This document shows positions 45,787 to 53,710 of a stretch of DNA of 64,000 bases, piece by piece (the stretch's first letter is position 1; each line of letters opens with the position of its first letter). The position numbers were made by a program, and so were the translations under genes. The notes under the pieces were generated by a model. That model ran no database searches. It was not told where the DNA came from and worked only from the letters and a program-made list of their open reading frames with translations. Source of the stretch: an uncultured bacterium (GTDB taxonomy: Bacteria > Planctomycetota > Phycisphaerae > Phycisphaerales > SM1A02); assembly GCA_903919715.1 (NCBI GenBank), contig CAIXJC010000011.1, positions 1 to 64,000 on the forward strand. Reading direction: 5' to 3'.

Positions 45787-46335
45787 TCACTGAACTGTGA
45801 ACGATTCTGCGGCTTGATGTAGCGCCGAAAGCGGTAGCGCCGAAAGCGGTAGCATCGAAATTCGTCCAGGCATTCCCTTCGTCGCACGTTCTGCACGGAG
45901 GTATGCATGGCATGCAACGCAGGTGTGCGTCAAGACCGCAAAGTCATCCGATGCCGCATCCAATTGTTTCGCTCGTGCGTGGCTAGCCATCTGATCGCAA
46001 ATTTCGCGAAACCGCGAACTCATCGCGAAATAAGCTGCGGAATCATTGACAATCCACTCGCCGCCCTCGCTGATGCGTTTGAGCGCGAGTGCGTTTCCCT
46101 CAATTTTTGTGTAATCACTCACAACGAGTCCATCGAGAAGCGCCTGTGCATGAACAAGTTTCGATTGCATGACGCCCGACATCGTGGCTTGCGGTGGCGT
46201 ATCGAATGCGCTTGCCGCTTTGAGCGAACTTGCTTGAGCCGACGAATCGTTCGCCTGACTTCCAGCACAGGACGCCAGAAGGCATGTCAGAAGGCATGTC
46301 AGAACTGAAAACGAAAGATGATTAATCCGCTGCAT
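45787..46335 (-). CDS. Lipoprotein c-type cytochrome (cytochrome c'-like, one heme)
   Basis: The 182-residue protein has a lipoprotein signal (LTCLLTCLLASC, lipid cysteine at 23) and one heme site CVACH at residues 139-143 near the C-terminus, inside a helical region. That position is typical of cytochrome c'-type four-helix bundles. Two coding tandem duplications are present: a 12-base repeat in the signal peptide (TCLLTCLL) and a 15-base repeat near the C-terminus (PLSALPLSAL). It lies 29 bases downstream of the universal stress gene and, further up, the cbb3 operon, suggesting a role in respiration or NO binding. Confidence 0.8.
   Translation of the reverse strand: MQRINHLSFSVLTCLLTCLLASCAGSQANDSSAQASSLKAASAFDTPPQATMSGVMQSKLVHAQALLDGLVVSDYTKIEGNALALKRISEGGEWIVNDSAAYFAMSSRFREICDQMASHARAKQLDAASDDFAVLTHTCVACHAYLRAERATKGMPGRISMLPLSALPLSALHQAAESFTVQ
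45819..45853. repeat. 15-base tandem repeat inside the cytochrome lipoprotein gene
   Basis: The unit GTAGCGCCGAAAGCG occurs exactly twice (45819-45833, 45834-45848) plus five bases of a third copy. It encodes the PLSAL pentapeptide duplication at the C-terminus of the lipoprotein and is a candidate slippage site. Confidence 0.8.
46277..46300. repeat. 12-base tandem repeat in the lipoprotein signal peptide
   Basis: AGAAGGCATGTC is repeated exactly (46277-46288, 46289-46300), encoding the TCLLTCLL duplication in the hydrophobic core of the signal peptide. Confidence 0.75.
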
Positions 46336-46364
46336 GAATGAAACTCCATTGATTAGCCGAACAA

Positions 46365-47315
46365 TTAAACGACGCTACGAAGTCCAGAAGTTTGGGCTGC
46401 TTCTTTCTGCACGGTCAGCACTGGGCACGGGGCGTAATGCAAAATTTGCTCCGCAATACTTCCGAGGAGAAATCGATTGATGCCGGTTCGGCCAACCGTT
46501 CCGATGGCGATGAGGTCTGCGCCAACTGCTTCCGCCTCGCGCAACACAGCATCGACTGGACTGTCACGAACCACTTTGGTGTCGATCTCGAGCCCTTCGC
46601 GGCGCAACTGAGTCGCGAACAACTTCAAGTGCTCACGAGCAGAAGCTTCGGTTTCACCCCAATATTCAGGCGACGGGATTGGGATATTGATATCGACATA
46701 GAGCAGCGGAATTGGCACCGAATGCAGCAGAACGAGGCGTTGCTGAACGTTCGTCTGCCAAAAATAACTGATGGCATATCCAATTGCCCGCGCCGACTCT
46801 TGTGAAAAATCCGTCGGTGCGAGAATCGTCTGAATGCCGTGCGCATTTGGCTTCAACCGCTTGCGATATGCCACCACCGGAATCGTTGTGACTCGGATCA
46901 GCCGATTCGCAGTCGCACCCATGACGCGCTGCATGACTGTCGAACTGGCATGCGCTCCAACAACAATTAGATTTGCTTTGGACTCTTCGGCGAACTGAGA
47001 AACAACGAACCACGGCCTTCCAATCGCACACTCGGTGCGAACAAGGATCTTCTTCGCCGCAATAATCTTGCGCAGCGCCTCCAAGTTTTCACGGACAATT
47101 TTCTCAAGCGGACCGTCTTGCTCCGCCAGCCATGGCAGAGTGACATCAATCGCATGCACAAGAATCAACTCCGCACCCTGTTCGATTGCGAGTTGCATTG
47201 CCCACTCAAGAGCCTCGGACGCCTGCTTCGAGAAATCGGTCGCAACAAGAATTCGTTGAAGGCTTGAGTATGTTGGAATGCGATCAGCCGCCGAATTTAA
47301 TTCGCCAGTACTCAT
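46365..47315 (-). CDS. Tandem universal stress protein (two UspA domains)
   Basis: The 316-residue protein consists of two UspA domains. The first (about 18-160) starts with RILVATDFS and ends with the nucleotide loop VVGAHASSTVMQRVMGATANRLI. The second (about 165-305) starts with TILAPTDFS and ends with AIGTVGRTGINRFLLGSIAEQIL. The G-2x-G-9x-G-S/T ATP-binding pattern is present in both. The ATG at 47315 has GGAG nine bases upstream; earlier ATGs do not. The gene follows ccoS by 87 bases, so it may be part of the low-oxygen response with the cbb3 operon. Confidence 0.88.
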   Translation of the reverse strand: MSTGELNSAADRIPTYSSLQRILVATDFSKQASEALEWAMQLAIEQGAELILVHAIDVTLPWLAEQDGPLEKIVRENLEALRKIIAAKKILVRTECAIGRPWFVVSQFAEESKANLIVVGAHASSTVMQRVMGATANRLIRVTTIPVVAYRKRLKPNAHGIQTILAPTDFSQESARAIGYAISYFWQTNVQQRLVLLHSVPIPLLYVDINIPIPSPEYWGETEASAREHLKLFATQLRREGLEIDTKVVRDSPVDAVLREAEAVGADLIAIGTVGRTGINRFLLGSIAEQILHYAPCPVLTVQKEAAQTSGLRSVV

Positions 47316-47402
47316 TGATGAATGCTCCATATTGGTAGTGATTCTCGCACAAATCTGTGCACATTCTGCCCCAACGGCGGACAATCTATCACACAATGCG
47401 TA

Positions 47403-47576
47403 TCAATTTTCATCGGGACGACCCAAAGTTTTAATTGCTGGATCTTCATTCAACATGCGAACCGCTGGAGTATCAAGGTCTTCGAATTGATCGGAACGAG
47501 CGGCCCAAATAAATGCTGCAACTGCAGAAGCGGCGATCAGCAACGCAACTGGAATTGCGATCACGATTAAAGTCAC
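47403..47576 (-). CDS. ccoS: CcoS/FixS small cbb3 oxidase maturation protein
   Basis: This 57-residue protein starts at a GTG (47576) that overlaps the ccoI stop as GTGA. It has one N-terminal membrane helix (IVIAIPVALLIAASAVAAFIWAA) followed by SDQFEDLDTP, the characteristic CcoS signature, and a short charged tail ending RPDEN. CcoS is needed for incorporation of the copper and heme cofactors into cbb3-type oxidase. It is the last gene of the cco cluster. Confidence 0.9.
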   Translation of the reverse strand: MTLIVIAIPVALLIAASAVAAFIWAARSDQFEDLDTPAVRMLNEDPAIKTLGRPDEN

Positions 47577-50110
47577 TGCCGCACCCCGCTGCGTAATGGA
47601 TCTGCCGATGAGGAAAATCGCGGCATTCGAAGTGCGACCGCTGTGACCGTGAGCCCACTCAGCGGCATCAGAATTGCGGCAATGAACGGGCTGATCAACC
47701 CAAGGGCAGCAAGCGTTCCTCCAATTGCGTTGTATGCAATGCTGATTGCGAAGTTGATATGAATCGTCCGCATCGTGCGCTGCGCACCTTCGATGAGCGA
47801 CGTGACCTGACGGAGTCCTCCCCCAGTCAGCGCGACATCTGCGTGGGCGATTGTCGCCTGTGCCCCCTGACGAACTGCAATGCCAACGTCCGCCGCCGCC
47901 ATCGCAGGCAAGTCATTGACGCCATCACCGACCATCACAACAGGTCGCAGTAATTGACTGTGAATAATGCTGACCTTTTCTTCTGGAGTGCATGCGCCAC
48001 GAACCTGAAATGGCTCGATTCCAAGCGCCGAACCGACTTTATTTGTGATCTGCGAAAGATCACCTGATGCCAACCAGACACTCCATCCACTCGTCTGCAA
48101 TCCACGAACAAGGTCTGCTGCATCGATACGCACTGGATCGCCGATCGCAAGAACGGCGACGACGACTCCATCAAGAGCGATCAGCGCTGGCGAGAATCCT
48201 TCGGCAACGCTGCTCTGGCAACCACTCAAGAGTTCTGCGCTGCATGTCGCGCCGCTGCGCGTCACAAACCCAACACTGCCCACTTCAAGACGTTGACCAT
48301 CGATCGTGCCTGCAATTCCTTGCCCGAGAAATTCTTGGACATCGCAGACAACGGGTGTTGCAAGTGATGCACACTCTTCAAACAAAGATTCATGCTTGTG
48401 ATTATGCCAATGCTCGACAATCGCCTTGCCAACAGGGTGCGCACTGTGCGCCTCAAGGAGTGCCGCAAGTCGCACAGATTTGCAATCGCCGACCACCGAC
48501 ATCACGCGCATGGAGCCTTCGGTGACAGTCCCAGTCTTATCCAACACAATCGTCCCCCGCTTTGCGATGCGTTCAAGAACATCGCCACCGCGAATCAGAA
48601 TTCCCGCTCGCGCAGCCTTACCCAGCGAAGAAACCATCGTTAATGGCGTCGCGAGGCCAAGCGCACATGGGCACGTGACGACGAGCATCGCGACCACCAC
48701 AGAGAGAACGCGCGATGGATCGATGAACCACCAACAGATGCCAACTGCAATTGCCATGACCACGACAACCAACAAAAACCATCCCGCGATTCGATTCGCG
48801 AACTCGACAGTTGGAGGACGCTTGGCGATTGCATCTTCGACCATCTGGGCAATTCCTGCGGCTCGCGTCTTGGATCCCGAAGCCGTGACATCAATACGAA
48901 TCGGCGATTCGCCGAGCAAGCGAACACCTGCAAAGACGCACTCGCCATGATTGCGGCGGACTGGACAGGACTCTCCCGTGAGGAGCTGCATATCAAAGTG
49001 TGCATATGCACTTTGCATCAGGCCATCGGCACTGACCGATTCTCCAGCGGGGATTTCGATTTGATCACCAAGGCGAAGGGCATCAGTCGGAACTTCTTCA
49101 AGTGATCCATCAGGCGAAACTCTTCGGGCTGTCTGCGGAACAAGCGCGCAAATTAGTTCGATTTCGTGCCGAGCAGACCGCTGTTGCCGAAACTGAACAA
49201 AGCGCCCAACAAGCAAAAGAAACACCAACATCGAAATACTCTCAAAGTAGACACCTGAGCGACCGGCGATGGTCATGGCTGCACCACCGATCAGTCCTGC
49301 CGCCAATGCGAGTGCAATCGGCAGATCCATGTGCGGCCGTCGAGCGCGAATTGCATTCAGCGCATTTCGCAAGAAGAGTCGGCCCGGCCAGAGCACTGCG
49401 ATTGCTGCGAGCAACACGCTCGTCCACTGAAGAAATTGTCGAGTGGGATCATCCATCCATGAAAATTGTGCGCCGTAGAGGGCGAATGCGATTGCCATCA
49501 CATTCCCACTGATTGCACCCGCGACGGCGATATCGATAAGCCAGATTCGATCTTGGCGCCGCCACTCTTGGCGCGATGCAAGCGTTCCGATTGGACGAAC
49601 CTGATACCCAAGTGCAGCGATTCGCTGTGCAATCTTGGCAAGAGACGTCTGGGCCGAAACCCATTCGAGCGCGATGACGGATCGACCAAGATCGACACGC
49701 GAATTCATGAGGCCTCGTTCCAACCGAGGCAACGCTTCGAGGAGCCATAAACATGCGCCGCACTTCAGACCGTCGAGGCGAAGTTCGGCACGAAGTCGAC
49801 CATCATCCAACGTTTGAACATGCCTCGACTGGAACTCCGCATGATCGAGGTATGCCTGGGACGAATTTCGATGCGGTCGATTTGGAGATGACCCCTCCGC
49901 TGTTTGCATTGCATAATATTTTTCTAACCCGCATTCATGCAGCATCAACCAAACCGCTTCGCATCCAGCGCAACAGAATTTTTCTGCATTGGTTGTTTGG
50001 CAACTCTTCGGCATCGCCTGACCACAGTGAGTGCACAGCGCCTGCGATGACTTCTCAAGGATCGATTCGTCATTACGTGATGCTTGATTCGTGACGACAG
50101 CGAGAGTCAT
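47573..50110 (-). CDS. ccoI: CcoI/FixI copper-transporting P1B-type ATPase
   Basis: The 845-residue protein delivers copper to cbb3 oxidase during assembly. At the N-terminus are Cys pairs CTHCG (26-30) and FCCAGC (45-50), the latter typical of CcoI, then a metal-binding domain with LKCGACLWLL. Membrane helices frame the CPC transport motif TCPCALGLATPL. The phosphorylation site is DKTGTVTEG and the hinge is GDGVNDLPAM. The ATG at 50110 overlaps the SafE-type gene as ATGA; a longer reading to 50137 is rejected. Inner membrane. Confidence 0.95.
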   Translation of the reverse strand: MTLAVVTNQASRNDESILEKSSQALCTHCGQAMPKSCQTTNAEKFCCAGCEAVWLMLHECGLEKYYAMQTAEGSSPNRPHRNSSQAYLDHAEFQSRHVQTLDDGRLRAELRLDGLKCGACLWLLEALPRLERGLMNSRVDLGRSVIALEWVSAQTSLAKIAQRIAALGYQVRPIGTLASRQEWRRQDRIWLIDIAVAGAISGNVMAIAFALYGAQFSWMDDPTRQFLQWTSVLLAAIAVLWPGRLFLRNALNAIRARRPHMDLPIALALAAGLIGGAAMTIAGRSGVYFESISMLVFLLLVGRFVQFRQQRSARHEIELICALVPQTARRVSPDGSLEEVPTDALRLGDQIEIPAGESVSADGLMQSAYAHFDMQLLTGESCPVRRNHGECVFAGVRLLGESPIRIDVTASGSKTRAAGIAQMVEDAIAKRPPTVEFANRIAGWFLLVVVVMAIAVGICWWFIDPSRVLSVVVAMLVVTCPCALGLATPLTMVSSLGKAARAGILIRGGDVLERIAKRGTIVLDKTGTVTEGSMRVMSVVGDCKSVRLAALLEAHSAHPVGKAIVEHWHNHKHESLFEECASLATPVVCDVQEFLGQGIAGTIDGQRLEVGSVGFVTRSGATCSAELLSGCQSSVAEGFSPALIALDGVVVAVLAIGDPVRIDAADLVRGLQTSGWSVWLASGDLSQITNKVGSALGIEPFQVRGACTPEEKVSIIHSQLLRPVVMVGDGVNDLPAMAAADVGIAVRQGAQATIAHADVALTGGGLRQVTSLIEGAQRTMRTIHINFAISIAYNAIGGTLAALGLISPFIAAILMPLSGLTVTAVALRMPRFSSSADPLRSGVRQ

Positions 50111-50892
50111 CGATCGACCACACCTTCCATACAACATGGTGGCTTCTTGATTTGAATTGAATCCACAGTGGAAACGCCGACGACAACTGAAGGTGAGTCG
50201 TTCAACCGTTCCGCCACGAGCTTTGCAAGCGGAGCGCGAACTCCTGCGGTGTACACGCCGACCCCGATCATTGCCGCACCCGCAAGCGCTGCGAGCATCC
50301 GGCGTTTATCGCCACCGAGCGATGCAATACCTGCGCCGACGAGCGCCAAGATTGGTACTGTTCCAGCCCAGAACATAACCATCACAAGAAGGCCTCCAAG
50401 CATCGTTCCCGTCCCTGAACTGACCGCTGCGAACGCCCACAACCACCCGCACGGCAAGAGCGGTGTTGCGAGACCAATCACCATCGAGCGCCGAATCGGT
50501 GGCATTGCAGCAGCCGTCCGATGAATCAGAGTCAGCATCCCCTTCATCCAATTGGGAATCGGCACGGCTGCGAGACCTACACCGCCCGCCTGCAATAGAA
50601 CTGCAACACCCACAAGCGCGACGGCGCAACCGGCGATGATCGCAGCGACATGTTGAATGCCGACGAGCGCACCACCGGAATTCAGCAGAATTCCAAACGC
50701 GCCGGCCAACAACCCAACGACCGCATACGAAACAAGTCGCGCACCGTGATAGACGGCGCTTGCGCTCGCACTCCGCCGCCCGCCACACTCCCCTGCACCT
50801 GCGCAGAAGGCGGCAATTCCACCGCACATTCCAGCGCAGTGGGGACTGCCAATGACGCTCGCAATCAGAATGCTCGTGGCGAGAGCGATCAT
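50107..50892 (-). CDS. SafE/TauE-type membrane protein of the cco operon
   Basis: The 261-residue protein has about six membrane segments and the N-terminal metal-binding-like motif GSPHCAGMCGG. This motif is typical of the sulfite-exporter-like (SafE/UreH-like) proteins encoded between ccoH and ccoI in many cbb3 operons. These are suspected copper-handling or assembly factors. It overlaps both neighbours by four bases. A specific transported substrate is not known. Confidence 0.85.
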   Translation of the reverse strand: MIALATSILIASVIGSPHCAGMCGGIAAFCAGAGECGGRRSASASAVYHGARLVSYAVVGLLAGAFGILLNSGGALVGIQHVAAIIAGCAVALVGVAVLLQAGGVGLAAVPIPNWMKGMLTLIHRTAAAMPPIRRSMVIGLATPLLPCGWLWAFAAVSSGTGTMLGGLLVMVMFWAGTVPILALVGAGIASLGGDKRRMLAALAGAAMIGVGVYTAGVRAPLAKLVAERLNDSPSVVVGVSTVDSIQIKKPPCCMEGVVDR

Positions 50893-51458
50893 TGATCAAA
50901 CGCTTTCGCTGATGATGTCACTCCAAGCGCCGACGGCGCGACAAATGCAATGTGCCGACGAAATCGATCCGAATATATTTTGCCATTTGCCTCGATGGTG
51001 ACACGAATTTCCCACTGGCCGTTGATGCGGATGGGAACATCGATTCCGTAACGCCCAGCTCCCCCCGGAGAGAGTGCGAGCTGGATGCGAGAATCAGCAG
51101 CACGAATCGGAAACATTTCTGTAGTAACAACTGCGCCTTCAATTTTCACCCCGTACTTATCAGCGATCGTCAATTCCAAACGCGCCGAACGTGGATCCTT
51201 ACGCCCCGCCACGATGCTTGGCGTCACGATCCAACCAAGCGCGCCATTTTCGGCGATCTGGCGCTTCATTTCATCCCATGCAGCACCCTTTCTGTAATAG
51301 TCGGGCTCCGCCGCTGTCGCACTTCCATCGCCCAAAGCAAGCGTGACCATCGCAGTTGCTCCGATGACGGTGCACGACAACATCACAACTGGAACAAGTG
51401 CCCAGCGATTTTCGAGAAATTTCCAACCGATCAATTTTCGCATGGAACTTTGACTCAT
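50889..51458 (-). CDS. ccoH: CcoH/FixH cbb3 oxidase assembly protein
   Basis: The 189-residue protein has one N-terminal membrane helix (ALVPVVMLSCTVIGATAMVTLAL) followed by the FixH hallmark PDYYRKGAAWDE and an Ig-like periplasmic domain ending with INGQWEIRV. CcoH stabilises the assembling cbb3 oxidase in the membrane. The start overlaps the ccoG stop as ATGA. Confidence 0.92.
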   Translation of the reverse strand: MSQSSMRKLIGWKFLENRWALVPVVMLSCTVIGATAMVTLALGDGSATAAEPDYYRKGAAWDEMKRQIAENGALGWIVTPSIVAGRKDPRSARLELTIADKYGVKIEGAVVTTEMFPIRAADSRIQLALSPGGAGRYGIDVPIRINGQWEIRVTIEANGKIYSDRFRRHIAFVAPSALGVTSSAKAFDQ

Positions 51459-52924
51459 TTGTAACGATGCTCCTCCGCCTCATGGTTTCGACTCTCGCCA
51501 TTCACTTCCTTCGCACGACCTGCGGATTGTTTTATCGAGAACGGACCCGCAATTGTGAGATGAACGACCGTGCCGAACCCGTGTTCATCATGCACGAAAA
51601 TGTCGCCAAGCCGACTGCCTCGACCAAATGAATGTGCGGGACACAAGACCGTTATGTCGATTGATCCAGCTTCCGATGCCTCGACCGTCACGTGGGGAAT
51701 ATCGCCTACGACTGAAACATCGCCGATCCCTGAGACCGAATATCGCTCTGAGAGATGCGTGTGATTTTCAACGAGCAATCGAATCGGCGTTGCGATTTCA
51801 CCCGAAGGCGTCGCCGTGAAATTGGTTCCCGCCAATCGCGTTTGCTCGATCAGAGCAGGCTCACGCCGAATGAGAAGTGTGACGAATGCGGCAAGCAACA
51901 CTGCAAGAATGGCCGGATAGATCGCAACCCGAAATCGAGGACCTTTTTGTTTCACCCCCTCAAATAGGTTCTGAGTGGAATATCGGATCAATCCCTTTGG
52001 CTTGCCGATTTTCCCCATGACCTCATCGCACGCGTCAACACACTGCGCGCAGTTGACGCATTCCAATTGAAGACCATCTCGAATGTCGATGCCGGTTGGA
52101 CAGACCTGAACACATTTCATGCACTCAACACAGTCGCCAGCAGGCGCTCCAGCCGACTCCAATTCTCGACGCGCTGCCACCCTCGAGCGTGGTTCGCCCC
52201 GCTTCTTGTCGTAACCGATCACGAGTGAGTCGCGGTCAAGCAGGACACTTTGAAATCTGCCATAGGGACAAACGATTGTGCAGAGTTGTTCGCGAAAGAA
52301 AACAAAGTCGAACATCATCATCGCCACGGTTGCTGCGAAAATCCCAAAGGCCACGGGATGATCTGCTGGCGATCTCACCGTCCAACCAATCAATCGGTCT
52401 GTGCCGACGAAATATGCAAGAAACGTGTTGGCAAGGTGTGCGCTCAGCAGCAGGAAGACGGCATACATCGTGACTCGTCGCCACGGCGCAACCGCTTGTT
52501 TGGGCTTGCCAAATCCTGCACCAAGGAAGAATCGCTCGATCGGTCGATAGACGAATTCAAGATAGACGGTTTGTGGGCATGCCCAGCCGCACCAAACACG
52601 TCCGTAGATTGCCGTCAAGAGAAAGACCGCCACGAAGATTGACAAAATGAGCAGTGCCAACAGCAGTGTTTCCGTAGGCCGAAACGTCGTTCCAAAGAAT
52701 GTGAATTGCCGAAGCATGACATCGAGCAAGAGCGGCGGCTTGCCAGAAATCCGAAACCACGGAAGCACCGTAAAGACCACAATCAATGACCAAGCCACGA
52801 CAAATCGTGACGTCCAAAAACTGCCTCGTACCTCACGCGGGGAGAGCCATCGTCTGCTTCCGTCACAGTTCAATGTCGAAAGAACTCGTTCATCTAACTG
52901 AGGTAGCGTGAAATTGGGACTCAT
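51455..52924 (-). CDS. ccoG: CcoG/FixG polyferredoxin, cbb3 maturation cupric reductase
   Basis: The 489-residue protein has five to six membrane helices and the cysteine motifs WCGWACPQTV and CTIVCPYGRFQS, then two 4Fe-4S clusters CVECMKCVQVC and CVNCAQCVDAC, and a C-terminal Ig-like periplasmic domain. CcoG reduces Cu(II) to Cu(I) for transfer through CcoI during cbb3 biogenesis. Start ATG 52924 shares a base with the ccoP stop (TAATG); an earlier ATG lies inside ccoP. Confidence 0.93.
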   Translation of the reverse strand: MSPNFTLPQLDERVLSTLNCDGSRRWLSPREVRGSFWTSRFVVAWSLIVVFTVLPWFRISGKPPLLLDVMLRQFTFFGTTFRPTETLLLALLILSIFVAVFLLTAIYGRVWCGWACPQTVYLEFVYRPIERFFLGAGFGKPKQAVAPWRRVTMYAVFLLLSAHLANTFLAYFVGTDRLIGWTVRSPADHPVAFGIFAATVAMMMFDFVFFREQLCTIVCPYGRFQSVLLDRDSLVIGYDKKRGEPRSRVAARRELESAGAPAGDCVECMKCVQVCPTGIDIRDGLQLECVNCAQCVDACDEVMGKIGKPKGLIRYSTQNLFEGVKQKGPRFRVAIYPAILAVLLAAFVTLLIRREPALIEQTRLAGTNFTATPSGEIATPIRLLVENHTHLSERYSVSGIGDVSVVGDIPHVTVEASEAGSIDITVLCPAHSFGRGSRLGDIFVHDEHGFGTVVHLTIAGPFSIKQSAGRAKEVNGESRNHEAEEHRYK

Positions 52925-53520
52925 TACGGATTCCAAGGCGCAATGGATTCACCTTGCGGAGCTTTGGGAACAGCTGGTGTTGTGCCTCGAAAGTGTGCGA
53001 CATATGCAGCGAGCAACACGCGCTGCGGGACGGGGAATCGCTTCTCCCATGCAGGCATCCCTCGAGGGACCACTCCGCCAGATATCACGGTGTAGATATC
53101 GCCAATGCTCTTCACATTGATGTATGAGCCGTCACACAAATTCGGACCGGTTCCACCCCCGCCATCCTTTGCATGACAGACAGCGCAATTGCTTGCGAAT
53201 AGCCCGGTCGCTGCCTGCATCATTTTGGGGTCGACCATTAATCCCCGAACAGTCTCCGGCGTTGGTTGCAGGTCGCCGAGTTTTGCGAATTGCTCCTCAT
53301 AAAAAATTCCCATGTCAGCTTGATAGTCCGCTTGAACGCTTGGGCCCACACCCATCATGAAGTACATGGCGTACAGCAGTGCATAGCCAAACGACGCCCA
53401 GAAAATTGCCGACCACCAAAACGGCATTGGATTGTCGTACTCCTGAATGCCGTCGGCACCATGAGGAAGAAGGTTGAGATCCAATGGATCAACGTTGTGA
53501 TGTGTATTCGAATCAGGCAT
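52924..53520 (-). CDS. ccoP: CcoP, monoheme c-type subunit of cbb3 oxidase
   Basis: The 198-residue protein begins with a soluble segment (IQEYDNPMPFWW, a typical CcoP start), one membrane helix (AIFWASFGYALLYAMYF), and a periplasmic cytochrome domain with one CAVCH heme site and GTGPNL. Canonical CcoP has two heme c groups; only one is visible here and the second domain is missing rather than mutated. The start overlaps ccoQ by eight bases. It transfers electrons to CcoNO in the inner membrane. Confidence 0.92.
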   Translation of the reverse strand: MPDSNTHHNVDPLDLNLLPHGADGIQEYDNPMPFWWSAIFWASFGYALLYAMYFMMGVGPSVQADYQADMGIFYEEQFAKLGDLQPTPETVRGLMVDPKMMQAATGLFASNCAVCHAKDGGGGTGPNLCDGSYINVKSIGDIYTVISGGVVPRGMPAWEKRFPVPQRVLLAAYVAHFRGTTPAVPKAPQGESIAPWNP

Positions 53521-53710
53521 GGGGTTTCTCGCTGTTCTCTGGAGTGTGAGTCGGGCGGTCAAGAGGCAATTCAGCGTCTCTCTGCCACGAAGACTTTGGA
53601 ACCATAAAAACGTATGCAACAATTGCAAAGAACAAGACTATAAAAATGACTAACGCAATCATCGGCCAGAGACCGGCGAGTGCGAGCATCTGCAAGGGTG
53701 CGCGAATCAC
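53513..53710 (-). CDS. ccoQ: CcoQ-like small cbb3 oxidase subunit
   Basis: This 65-residue protein has one membrane helix (MIALVIFIVLFFAIVAYVF) and a charged tail. It starts at a GTG that overlaps the ccoNO stop as GTGA, and it lies between ccoNO and ccoP where ccoQ is expected. Assignment rests on position, size and topology. Confidence 0.85.
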   Translation of the reverse strand: MIRAPLQMLALAGLWPMIALVIFIVLFFAIVAYVFMVPKSSWQRDAELPLDRPTHTPENSEKPHA

